Shown here: positions 16,505 to 24,201 of the stretch, piece by piece | Layout of the letters: each line of letters begins with the position of its first letter | Position numbering within the stretch: the stretch's first letter is position 1 | NCBI RefSeq assembly: GCF_040026395.1 | Contig: NZ_CP157278.1 | Coordinates: forward strand, 1,116,001-1,180,000 | Direction of reading: 5' to 3' | Source: Pedobacter lusitanus | Lineage (GTDB): Bacteria; Bacteroidota; Bacteroidia; Sphingobacteriales; Sphingobacteriaceae | DNA length: 64,000 nt | Made by a program: the position numbers and the translations under genes | The notes under the pieces: model-generated | Database searches by the model: none | What the model was told of the DNA's origin: nothing | What the model saw: only the letters and a program-made list of their open reading frames with translations

Positions 16505-16681
16505 TTATAAAGAAGCTTCTCCTATTTCAGGGCTTACTTTTGAAGCACAAGAATGATCTCCTGTTACGCAAGAAAGGCCTTGTTTAGCACCACCTTCTAA
16601 TTCACTTAATTGGTCCTCAGACAATTTTGAAATGATTTCTTTGTCTAACTGTACTTTTTCTGATAGATTTACTTTTTTCAT
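16505..16681 (-). CDS. LanA6, class I lanthipeptide precursor
   Basis: A 58-residue precursor: leader MKKVNLSEKVQLDKEIISKL plus SEDQLSELEGG, core AKQGLSCVTGDHSCASK, tail VSPEIGEASL. The Ile of the SCITG element is replaced by Val and Asn by His, the only such changes in the set. It is the first gene of the SEK subtype in map order (LanA6-8). The 27-bp spacer after it lacks the hairpin element found after LanA4, 5 and 7. The start ATG lies at 16679-16681. Confidence 0.9.
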   Translation of the reverse strand: MKKVNLSEKVQLDKEIISKLSEDQLSELEGGAKQGLSCVTGDHSCASKVSPEIGEASL

Positions 16682-16724
16682 TTTGTTTGATTTTAATGGT
16701 TAATAATTGATTTTTAATTTCAGA

Positions 16725-16764
16725 TAACCACATAGAGCCGTTTGCAACAACACACCCTATATGT
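16725..16764 (-). repeat. Post-lanA hairpin element, copy 3
   Basis: Loop word TTTGCAACAACACACC again, flanked by ACATAG (16730-16735) and CTATATGT (16757-16764), which pair with a TA insertion. It begins 8 nt after the LanA7 stop codon. Three of the five spacers within LanA3-8 carry this element, always just after a stop. Confidence 0.7.
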
Positions 16765-16772
16765 TTGATTTA

Positions 16773-16949
16773 CTAAAGTTGCTCTGATTCTATTTCAGGA
16801 CTTACTTTTGAAGCACATGAGTTGTTTCCTCCGATACAAGAAAGCGCTTGTTTTGCACCACCTTCTAACTCACCTAATTGCTCTTCAGTCAATTTTGAGA
16901 TGATTTCTTTGTCTAACTGTACTTTTTCTGATAGATTTACCTTTTTCAT
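16773..16949 (-). CDS. LanA7, class I lanthipeptide precursor
   Basis: A 58-residue precursor: leader MKKVNLSEKVQLDKEIISKL plus TEEQLGELEGG, core AKQALSCIGGNNSCASK, tail VSPEIESEQL. The Thr of the SCITG element is Gly here, so the dehydratable residue between the two Cys is lost and only the Ser residues remain as ring partners. The tail is close to LanA6. The start ATG lies at 16947-16949, and a hairpin element follows the stop. It has the same AT-rich untranslated leader as its neighbours. Confidence 0.9.
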   Translation of the reverse strand: MKKVNLSEKVQLDKEIISKLTEEQLGELEGGAKQALSCIGGNNSCASKVSPEIESEQL

Positions 16950-17020
16950 TTTGTTTGATTTTAATGGTTAATTATTATGTTGATTATTGATATGCAAATG
17001 CCGGTAAGAATCGTTGAGGT

Positions 17021-17200
17021 CTAAAGCTGCGCTTCTTCTGCTTCAGGGCTTGTCTTACTTGCACAAGAGTCTTTTCCTCCGATACAAGACAGTCCTAATT
17101 TCCCGGAGCCACCTTCAAGTTCTTTTAATTGATCATCACTTAATTTTGAAATGATCTCTTTGTCTAGTTGTACTTTTTCTGATAGATTTACCTTTTTCAT
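17021..17200 (-). CDS. LanA8, class I lanthipeptide precursor
   Basis: A 59-residue precursor, the first of the lanA array in transcript order. The leader is MKKVNLSEKVQLDKEIISKL plus SDDQLKELEGG, the core SGKLGLSCIGGKDSCASK, the tail TSPEAEEAQL. Like LanA7 it has Gly in place of the Thr between the Cys residues. The segment after the GG site differs from the others (SGKL against AKQ) and is one residue longer. The start ATG lies at 17198-17200. It is 128 bp downstream of the short GG peptide gene. Confidence 0.9.
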   Translation of the reverse strand: MKKVNLSEKVQLDKEIISKLSDDQLKELEGGSGKLGLSCIGGKDSCASKTSPEAEEAQL

Positions 17201-17328
17201 TTTGTTTGGTTTTAAGAGTTGACTATTATTTTGGTTTGATTTAATCCGTCTTGAATTAACTGGCCAGTTGCTTTTCAGCGCGGTTTAAAGAGAAAGCCAG
17301 GTATAAATTATTTCAGGTTTACCGGGTA

Positions 17329-17481
17329 CTAATTCTCTTCTTCCTTTTCAACGAACAAATGTTCTATTTCCAGAAAGCTCACTACATTGGTATCTCCGCC
17401 ACCACCCATTACCATATTTAATTCGTTATCAGTAAAAAAACTGAAGTCATTATTTCCGAGGTCAAAAAAATCGTTTTTCAT
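17329..17481 (-). CDS. Short double-glycine peptide without Cys
   Basis: A 50-residue frame starting MKNDFFDLGNNDFSFFTDNE, then LNMVMGGGG and the short acidic end DTNVVSFLEIEHLFVEKEEEN. The DNELNMVMGG stretch resembles the GG leaders of Bacteroidota natural-product precursors. The part after the GG has no Cys and just one Thr and one Ser, so it could not form lanthionines alone. It lies 5 bp downstream of the Ser/Thr-rich peptide and upstream of LanA8. It may be a companion peptide, a signal for the LytS kinase, or an unrelated small gene. It was read from the sequence by hand. Confidence 0.65.
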   Translation of the reverse strand: MKNDFFDLGNNDFSFFTDNELNMVMGGGGDTNVVSFLEIEHLFVEKEEEN

Positions 17482-17486
17482 AATTT

Positions 17487-17642
17487 TTAGAATTGAACTA
17501 TAATTTGAGAACTTGTGAATGTATCAGGGCTGGTATGACTGGTATTCGTCTGCCTTTTATTGTCAAATGAATTAACAGTGAACTTTCCAATTATTTGTTT
17601 TTGAATCTTAACATCATCAGTTTTGTAAATTTTCTTTTTCAT
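17487..17642 (-). CDS. Short Ser/Thr-rich peptide without Cys
   Basis: A 51-residue frame that begins MKKKIYKTDDVKIQKQIIGK and ends in a Ser/Thr-rich stretch with TNTSHTSPDTFTSSQIIVQF. About twelve of the last 32 residues are Ser or Thr and there is no Cys or GG site. A LanB enzyme could dehydrate such residues, but ring formation would be impossible without Cys. It is promoter-proximal in the leftward unit, with a long AT-rich leader before it and the GG peptide 5 bp after it. Function unknown; a role as LanB substrate is inference. Confidence 0.6.
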   Translation of the reverse strand: MKKKIYKTDDVKIQKQIIGKFTVNSFDNKRQTNTSHTSPDTFTSSQIIVQF

Positions 17643-17716
17643 GTTTTGGTTAATTAATTGTGAGACAAATATTTTCTTCCCTTTTGTTGAAACAAATATG
17701 TTCGATTATTCTTTCC

Positions 17717-17724
17717 CAAAAATA
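17717..17724 (-). promoter_or_regulatory. Candidate -7 box for the lanthipeptide operon
   Basis: The minus strand reads TATTTTTG, matching the Bacteroidota -7 consensus TAnnTTTG, 75 bp upstream of the first peptide start. No good -33 TTG was found at the usual distance, so a regulator such as the LytTR protein may be required. Support is the match and location only. Confidence 0.35.
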
Positions 17725-17799
17725 TTTCTTCGACCAAAGTGAAAGTTTATAGTACAAAATCACCTTTTAAATATTCTTTTGGTAAGTGTAGCTATTAAG

Positions 17800-17829
17800 A
17801 TATGGCCGGGAAGGCGCTTCCGGCCATAT
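17800..17829. terminator. GC-rich hairpin terminator after the GH3 operon
   Basis: ATATGGCCG(G)GAAG at 17800-17813 pairs with CTTCCGGCCATAT at 17817-17829, a 13-bp stem with one bulged G and a 3-nt loop. It lies 187 bp after the GH3 stop codon and just before the lanthipeptide promoter region, so it insulates the two units. Confidence 0.65.
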
Positions 17830-17897
17830 ATTTATTGATAACAAGAACTGTATATCATCTTAATAATTCGACGAAAACAAGAGTAATGGTGAATATA

Positions 17898-17942
17898 CCG
17901 GTTATGCCAGCAGCGCTTTAAAAAGCCAGGATGCATAACCGG
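17898..17942. repeat. Long inverted repeat between GH3 and the lanthipeptide operon
   Basis: CCGGTTATGC at 17898-17907 and GCATAACCGG at 17933-17942 form a perfect 10-bp inverted repeat with a 25-nt loop. It lies 74 bp beyond the GH3 stop codon. It may be a first terminator stem, an operator, or a small RNA structure; no gene overlaps it. The whole gene-free gap 17643-18015 contains only this, the hairpin at 17800 and the candidate promoter box. Confidence 0.5.
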
Positions 17943-18015
17943 ATTCGTCAGGAACGACGTATAGAGTGTAAGCCCGAATGATAGTGTTCCGGTGCTCTGC
18001 TATTAACAATTTTTA

Positions 18016-20439
18016 CTAGTTGGAACCAGATACTGTAAATTCCTTTTTCAAGCGTATATCTTCTGATGAATTCCCTATCATCACCTGGAATTTACCAGGT
18101 TCAACAGTCCATTTCATATCCTTATCCAGTATAGCAAGATCATCCTGATGAAGAATAAACTTAACAGTTTTTGTTTCTCCTGGTTGAAGTGAAACACGTT
18201 CAAATCCTCTTAAAACAGATTCATAGACGGTTACACTACTTAACTCATCTTTGAGATATAACTGGACAACCTGATCCCCTTTACGTTGCCCGGTATTTTT
18301 AACTTTTACTGATACATTAATATCACCCTGAGTCTGCAGCTGATCTGGTAAGACTTCCAGGTCAGTGAATTCAAACGTAGTATAACTTAATCCATATCCG
18401 AAAGGATATAACACCCCGGAGACAGTCGTTTTTCCATAACCATTGGGATCTTCTTTACTATTCTGTCCCGCCTGCGAAGCTGGCTTAAAAGGGAAGTTAA
18501 GTTCTATCTGACCAATCGATTTGGGAAAGGTCACTGACAACTTTCCTCCCGGATTGTTCTCTCCGAAAAGTGTCTCTGCAACAATTTTACCGGCCGATGG
18601 CCCAGGAAATCCAGCCTGAAGTATTGCAGATAAGTATCTGTTTTCCCAATTAATAGTCAGTGGTCTTCCATTAATCATTACCATCACAACCGGCTTTCCG
18701 GTAGCATGCAGCGCCTGAAGCAACTGGAGCTGTCTGCCTGGCAAACCAAGCCCCGTCCTGGACTTGCTTTCTCCAACCTGGGCATCAGTTTCGCCCACTA
18801 CAGCAATAATAACATCCGCATCTCTTGCAGCACTTACAGCCTGATCTATAGATAACAGTTCGTCTTTGGTCAGTGGTGTTGGTATAATTTCACTTTCAGG
18901 CCAGGTTGCATCAATAACATCGCATCCTTTACTGTAATTAACTTGTATTCCTTTATCTTTTGTCAGATATTGTCTAATCCCATCCAGCACTGTAGTAACA
19001 GGATTATTAGAAGGTCCGTACCGGCTGGTTGTAAAATTCACTTCGGTAGCCAGCGGTCCCGTAACCAGAACTTTTTTCAGCGCAGACTTATTCAGAGGCA
19101 GCACATCTTTGTCATTTTTCAGCAAAACCATCGATTCTCTGTTAAGCTGCATTGCAAATTCTTCATCAGCTTTAGTATGTACTATCTGATCCGCAACCTG
19201 AGGATCAGATACATAAGGCTGATCAAATAAGCCTAATTTAAATTTGACGCGAAGTACATCAGCCACACGCTGATTTAGTGTGGTCATAGATACTGCACCT
19301 TCTTTAACCAGCTCACGTAAAGGCAGGATAAACTTATCCGGCATATTAAAATTAGTGTATACATTTAGGCCCGCATTTATAGCCTGTTTTACTGCTCCTT
19401 TCATATTCTCTGCAACATGATGCTTGCTAAAAATAAATTCTACAGCCTCACTATCAGAAACTACATAACCCGAAAACCCGAACTGTTTTCTGAGTAAATC
19501 TGTTAAAAAGTAAGTGCTTCCAGATACTGGTACACCATCCCAGTCATTATAACTGCTCATAATTCCCATGGGATGGGCTTCCTGTATGACTCTTTTAAAA
19601 GGATATAAAAATAACTGGTGCATTTCACGGGGTGCAACATGGGGATCTGTTCTTGCGTTTCCATCCCTTCCTCCCTTGGGTACACTATAAACAGCATAAT
19701 GTTTCAATGTTGCTGCCGCACCATGATCCTGTATGCCAAGAGTCATTTGTTTACCTAATTCTGCTATCAGAAACGGGTCTTCCGCATAACATTCAACCAC
19801 TCTGCCCCATCTCTGATCTCTTGCAACATCCAGAATTGGTGCATAAACATTGGTATAACCCAAAGCTCTGGCTTCCCGGCCTACAATACTACCAGCCTGA
19901 TATACCAAATTCTTATTCCAGGTACAGCCTATATTTATAGGTGCAGGAAGAGGTGTTGCCCGGTCATGGCAAAGACCATGAATAGCCTCATTAGTAAAAT
20001 CTACTGGTATCCCTAGTCTGGTTTCTTCAACAAACCATCTTTGCACAGTATTAATCGCATCAGCATGTTTACTAAATGGAAAAGAATACTGAGTCTGTGC
20101 CTTTTTGTTGTAGGCCAGACCATTTAATTCTTCATCAATATTGGCAATACCATCTTTCCAGATCTCAGATTTCCATCCCGGCCCAGGTAATTCATCCTTT
20201 AATACTCGACCATATCCATATAAAGTGGCTGTCTGACAAGTTTTTTCATCCAGTGTCATCTGACTGAGTAAATCATTTACTCTAAGTTCAACGGCTTTAG
20301 AAGGATCTTCAAAAATGTCCATCTTCCCGTTTTTATTAAAGTCTACCCATCCATTATGGTAAATAGTTTTGGACTGACAGAATGAAATCTGCGCAGTTAC
20401 CAAAACTATAATTGTACTCAACAGACCTTCTTTCTTCAT
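18016..20439 (-). CDS. Glycoside hydrolase family 3 (beta-glycosidase)
   Basis: This 807-residue secreted enzyme has a signal peptide (residues 1-22, ending SFCQS) and a calcium-binding-like DFNKNGKMDIFEDP stretch. The GH3 N-domain (about 55-400) has the KH motif LKHYAVYS and the likely nucleophile Asp329 in GYVVSDSEAVEF. The C-domain (about 430-660) has GETDAQVGESKSRTGLGLPG, and a fibronectin-III-like domain ends the protein (715-795). GH3 enzymes release terminal beta-glucose, xylose or GlcNAc; the substrate cannot be read here. The gene is 42 bp downstream of the GH29 fucosidase gene, so the pair probably act on one fucosylated glycan in the periplasm. Confidence 0.93.
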   Translation of the reverse strand: MKKEGLLSTIIVLVTAQISFCQSKTIYHNGWVDFNKNGKMDIFEDPSKAVELRVNDLLSQMTLDEKTCQTATLYGYGRVLKDELPGPGWKSEIWKDGIANIDEELNGLAYNKKAQTQYSFPFSKHADAINTVQRWFVEETRLGIPVDFTNEAIHGLCHDRATPLPAPINIGCTWNKNLVYQAGSIVGREARALGYTNVYAPILDVARDQRWGRVVECYAEDPFLIAELGKQMTLGIQDHGAAATLKHYAVYSVPKGGRDGNARTDPHVAPREMHQLFLYPFKRVIQEAHPMGIMSSYNDWDGVPVSGSTYFLTDLLRKQFGFSGYVVSDSEAVEFIFSKHHVAENMKGAVKQAINAGLNVYTNFNMPDKFILPLRELVKEGAVSMTTLNQRVADVLRVKFKLGLFDQPYVSDPQVADQIVHTKADEEFAMQLNRESMVLLKNDKDVLPLNKSALKKVLVTGPLATEVNFTTSRYGPSNNPVTTVLDGIRQYLTKDKGIQVNYSKGCDVIDATWPESEIIPTPLTKDELLSIDQAVSAARDADVIIAVVGETDAQVGESKSRTGLGLPGRQLQLLQALHATGKPVVMVMINGRPLTINWENRYLSAILQAGFPGPSAGKIVAETLFGENNPGGKLSVTFPKSIGQIELNFPFKPASQAGQNSKEDPNGYGKTTVSGVLYPFGYGLSYTTFEFTDLEVLPDQLQTQGDINVSVKVKNTGQRKGDQVVQLYLKDELSSVTVYESVLRGFERVSLQPGETKTVKFILHQDDLAILDKDMKWTVEPGKFQVMIGNSSEDIRLKKEFTVSGSN

Positions 20440-20481
20440 ATTTTAATCTTTAGTTTTTCCCTTATCCGGGAAATAAACTTT

Positions 20482-21906
20482 TTAGTCAAGTGCCCCTGTT
20501 TTCATGTTTCCACCCTTATAATCCTTCAAACTTATTTTACCCTTAAGTTTTACCTTAATAACTGTTGCTATAGAATCAGGTGATACAGCAGGAAGCGTAA
20601 TCATACTATTCACAAATTTCAACGGACTCCCGTCTGCTAATAAAACTGCAGATTTAATCTTGTTATTCAGTCCTGTAACTTCTATTTTACCATCCGAAGG
20701 CCAGTTAAAAACAGTCAGATACAGTGTTGTTTCACCACCATTCTCTTTAGCAGTAATTCTGCCCCAGTTCATTTCTTCTAATGGATTACCATTGGTAGCG
20801 TAAATAGCCTCATGATTTACCTTCATCCATTTCCCTATTTCATCTAATCGCTGAATACTCTCCAGAGGAAACGTACCGTCGGGTTTCGGACCCACATTCA
20901 GCAGATAATTACCACCTTTAGAGGCGATATCGACTAAATTTTTAATCAGTACAGCGCTACTTTTCCAGTTGTTATCTTTAGTTCTGTATCCCCAGGTTCC
21001 ATTCATAGTCATGCAGGTTTCCCAGTCTTTGCCATCCAGTTCTTTTCTGCCAGGTATTTTCTGCTCAGGTGTTTTTGTATCTCCCGGAAAATCAGGCCTT
21101 TTTAAGCGGTCATTAGTAATAATGTCTGGTTGCAGCTTTAACAATTCCTGGAGTTTTAAAGCAGCCTCATCGGTCATATTAGTCGGGGTATCCCACCATA
21201 AAACAGCAATATCACCATAGTTCGTCAACAGCTCTTTAACCTGAGGTACCGATACCTGGTTAATATACTGATCAAATGAGGCGGTTTCCTGTGCAGGGTC
21301 CCAATGCCCGTTATGCGCTAAGGTATAAGCATCAATCTGTGTTGAATCTGGGTTTGCCCAACCCTCTCTCATGAGTTTTCTTGCTGCTGCACCACCCGGG
21401 TTATTCCAGTCCTGTGCATGAGAATAATAAAAACCAAGTTTTATACCATATTTCTTACAGGCATCGGCCAGTGGTTTTAATAAATCTTTACCATATGGAG
21501 TAGCATCTGCAATGTTCCATTTACTGGCTTTGGACTTGAAAAGTGCAAAGCCATCATGATGCTTGGCTGTGATCACTATATATTTCATACCGGCATCCTT
21601 AGCCATTTTTACCCAAAGGTCAGGATCATAATTCTGAGGATTAAATTCTTTGGCTTTTGCCTGATATTCAGCTACCGGAATTTTAGAACGGTTCATAATC
21701 CACTCTGCCCCGCCTCTGCCCTGCTCATGTCCATGATAAACTCCTGCCCATTGTGCATATACCCCCCAATGAATAAACATCCCAAAACGGGCTTCGCGCC
21801 ACCATTTCATTCTTTCATCTTTTGAATGCAGTTTAACCTGAGCAAAAACAAGCTGGCTACAGGCCAGCAGAATAAATAATAAAGAACAGTTTTTTTTCAT
21901 AATCAT
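20482..21906 (-). CDS. Alpha-L-fucosidase, glycoside hydrolase family 29
   Basis: This 474-residue enzyme has a signal peptide (LVFAQ, residues 1-23) and the GH29 barrel. The FGMFIHWGVYA motif (41-51), the TAKHHDGF motif with His116-His117, the GFYYSHAQDW stretch, and the likely nucleophile Asp239 in VLWWDT are all present. GH29 enzymes remove alpha-L-fucose with retention. A C-terminal beta-sandwich follows. It is the first gene of a two-gene leftward operon with the GH3 enzyme. Upstream is a 290-bp gap and an AraC regulator, a likely controller. Alternative start Met3 (MKKNCS) is equally possible. Confidence 0.93.
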   Translation of the reverse strand: MIMKKNCSLLFILLACSQLVFAQVKLHSKDERMKWWREARFGMFIHWGVYAQWAGVYHGHEQGRGGAEWIMNRSKIPVAEYQAKAKEFNPQNYDPDLWVKMAKDAGMKYIVITAKHHDGFALFKSKASKWNIADATPYGKDLLKPLADACKKYGIKLGFYYSHAQDWNNPGGAAARKLMREGWANPDSTQIDAYTLAHNGHWDPAQETASFDQYINQVSVPQVKELLTNYGDIAVLWWDTPTNMTDEAALKLQELLKLQPDIITNDRLKRPDFPGDTKTPEQKIPGRKELDGKDWETCMTMNGTWGYRTKDNNWKSSAVLIKNLVDIASKGGNYLLNVGPKPDGTFPLESIQRLDEIGKWMKVNHEAIYATNGNPLEEMNWGRITAKENGGETTLYLTVFNWPSDGKIEVTGLNNKIKSAVLLADGSPLKFVNSMITLPAVSPDSIATVIKVKLKGKISLKDYKGGNMKTGALD

Positions 21907-22196
21907 ATTGGTTAGGTAAATGGTAATTAACAGGAGTCAGCTGGAGAATACAGTTTTAACAAACAGGTTATTTTCAATTTTTGGCAAATACTGACCTTGC
22001 AGATCTTTCCCTGGAATATATCTGATTAGAGTTTTGTGGATGCCGGACTGATCAGTAAGAAATTTCCATATAACAGGAAAATTCAATAAGGAGTACTTCA
22101 TTTCTATCAATTAATTACAAAAGCAATTAAGACATAAAAACGTTTTATTGTTGCTGCCTGTTTAGCATATGATTCAACCTTATTGGCAATCATCAA

Positions 22197-23066
22197 TTAA
22201 GAAGCAGTAAATTCTCTTTGATAGCTTAAAGGGCTTTTCCCTGTAATTCCTTTAAAACATTTATGAAAGCTGGTGAAATTATTAAACCCACTCTCATAAC
22301 AAACCTGTTTAATATTAAGTCTGTTATCAATTAACAATTTACAGGCCTGGCCGACTTTAATTTCTGTTAAAAACTGGGAGTATGTTTTTTGCGTAAAAGA
22401 TTTAAAATATCTGCAAAAAGAATTAGGGCTTATTCTGGCTACATCAGCTATTTCCTTTAGCTCGATTCTATTTCTGAAATTGGCGAAAGTATAGTCATAG
22501 ACATCCTTAATCCGGTCATTGCCCATATCTTCTGTTACCGATGAATACCCAACCGAAGACAGCAATTCCAGTTTATCGCATTTAGCAATTTCCAGCAGCG
22601 CCTGTATCATGTAAATTATCCGGTCAGTTCCTTCAGTTTTAAGCATATAGCCTAGTATTTCAGTAACATTCTTCTTATTTTTCCCTTCTATCCTGATTCC
22701 ACGTCTGGCTTTATCAAGGATATCTCTGATTGATTTATTTTCAGGCAGATTTAAGAAATGTTCTCCCAAAAATTTTTCAGAAAAATGAACCACTTTAAGA
22801 TCGGCATAATTAGTCGAATCTGTTGCTGTAAAATCTTCATCGAAGCGCCAGTAATGAGGCAGATTCGCACCTACCAGGATTAAATCGCCAGACTGGAATT
22901 CACTGATACTGTCTCCGATAAACTGAGACCCTTTTCCCTTTACAAAATGTATTAATTCTGCCTCCGGATGATAATGAAATTTATTATTCATATTCGGCTT
23001 CCAATCATGACGTACACTAAAGGATTGAGCAGGACTTTTTGAAATTTTAAGTAGTTGTGGTTTCAT
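22197..23066 (-). CDS. AraC-family transcriptional regulator with cupin domain
   Basis: This 289-residue regulator has an N-terminal cupin-like sensing domain (about 15-110; FHYHPEAELIHFVKGKGSQF, GDLILVGANLPHYW) and a C-terminal AraC double helix-turn-helix (about 190-285; RIELKEIADVARISPNSFCR, then FTSFHKCFKGITGKSPLSYQ). The cupin metal-type histidine pattern HYHPE is kept. Members bind sugars and activate nearby carbohydrate operons. It is on the same strand as, and upstream of, the GH29-GH3 operon and divergent from a second AraC gene. The target is inferred from location. Confidence 0.92.
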   Translation of the reverse strand: MKPQLLKISKSPAQSFSVRHDWKPNMNNKFHYHPEAELIHFVKGKGSQFIGDSISEFQSGDLILVGANLPHYWRFDEDFTATDSTNYADLKVVHFSEKFLGEHFLNLPENKSIRDILDKARRGIRIEGKNKKNVTEILGYMLKTEGTDRIIYMIQALLEIAKCDKLELLSSVGYSSVTEDMGNDRIKDVYDYTFANFRNRIELKEIADVARISPNSFCRYFKSFTQKTYSQFLTEIKVGQACKLLIDNRLNIKQVCYESGFNNFTSFHKCFKGITGKSPLSYQREFTAS

Positions 23067-23294
23067 ACGCTCTAAATTTAGTCTTGACGATTAAAAGGAC
23101 GGTGTCCGGATGATGAGCAGACAGCTGCTTATTTCCTGAAAGAATTTGAAAAAAAATTTCAGAATCATACAACCAGACGACGCTTCTAGGGTGTCAAATT
23201 TTAATTTTGTTTATATTCGGTTTCTAAAGTTGGGAAACTTATTTCCAATCCTGTTGTATGATTTGCTCAAAATTATGTATGAAATAAACATTGT

Positions 23295-24197
23295 ATGGTA
23301 AGGAAGATAAGTGAGGAGATCAAAACAGACCCCTCGGATGTACATCAAAACTTCAAAGAACTCAGTGTAAAGCTACTCTGCTGCCGTTACTGGATTTTAG
23401 AAGAATGGGAATGCGATGATTTTAAAGCACCTTTCTGGAGAATTTATTATAATTCACTGGGCGGATCCACCATTAAGTTTAAGGACAGAACAATTCCGCT
23501 GAATAACGAGAACATAATAATTATTCCGCCTAACACCTCTTTTTCATCGCAATTAAGACGGAACTTCAATCATGAGGATGAATCTATCCTTGGCAGGAAA
23601 TTTATTAAAACTGATGACCTGGATACTTTAAAATCAAAAGGGAAAGTAGATCATTTCTTCATACACTTTTCACTGGGATATCCACTGGATTTTTCCAGTA
23701 ACAGGATTCATGAAATCAAACTTAATGAAGTCATGAATCTGTTAGTAAAAGAGATCAAAAATGCATGTATCACTGACTCCATTACTTCAATGAAAGAGTG
23801 TTTACGTGTCAAACATTTAATCGCGGTATGTTTACTGAATCTGCCGGATGATATCTGGGAATCAGGTAACATTGATCAGCGCATTCTGAAATCAATCAAG
23901 TTCATTGAAGGAAATTTCAGAAGGAAAATAACTAACGAACAACTCGCTGACAGTGCTAATATGGCTATAAATTCTTTTGCCAGGCTCTTTAAAATGAGTA
24001 CCAAAATAACCACACAACAATATATACTCAAATTAAGAGTAGAAGCTGCCTGTCATCTAATGCATCATAGCAATAAATCGCTTGATGAAGTCTCTTATGA
24101 ATGCGGCTTTTCTGATCGTCATCATTTCTCCAAGATCTTTAAAAAGATCATGAAGGTTAATCCTTCTGATTATAAAAGACAATTAAAAATAGTTTAA
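23295..24197 (+). CDS. AraC-family transcriptional regulator
   Basis: A 300-residue protein. The N-terminal sensing half (about 30-150) is AraC-like but only weakly cupin (INNENIIIIPPNTSFSSQ region). The DNA-binding half (about 200-298) has two helix-turn-helix units: KITNEQLADSANMAINSF and SLDEVSYECGFSDRHHFSK, followed by FKKIMKVNPSDYKRQL, typical of AraC members. It is divergent from the other AraC gene, sharing a 228-bp promoter region, and ends 4 bp from the convergent DUF1080 gene. The regulated genes are not evident. Confidence 0.92.
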   Translation: MVRKISEEIKTDPSDVHQNFKELSVKLLCCRYWILEEWECDDFKAPFWRIYYNSLGGSTIKFKDRTIPLNNENIIIIPPNTSFSSQLRRNFNHEDESILGRKFIKTDDLDTLKSKGKVDHFFIHFSLGYPLDFSSNRIHEIKLNEVMNLLVKEIKNACITDSITSMKECLRVKHLIAVCLLNLPDDIWESGNIDQRILKSIKFIEGNFRRKITNEQLADSANMAINSFARLFKMSTKITTQQYILKLRVEAACHLMHHSNKSLDEVSYECGFSDRHHFSKIFKKIMKVNPSDYKRQLKIV

Positions 24198-24201
24198 ATC
24201 C

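Noticed and set aside
15292..17200. Regular repeated pattern resembling a CRISPR or satellite array
   Set aside because: The repeats are coding paralogues with open frames and conserved leaders, and the spacing varies from 204 to 283 bp; no cas genes are near.
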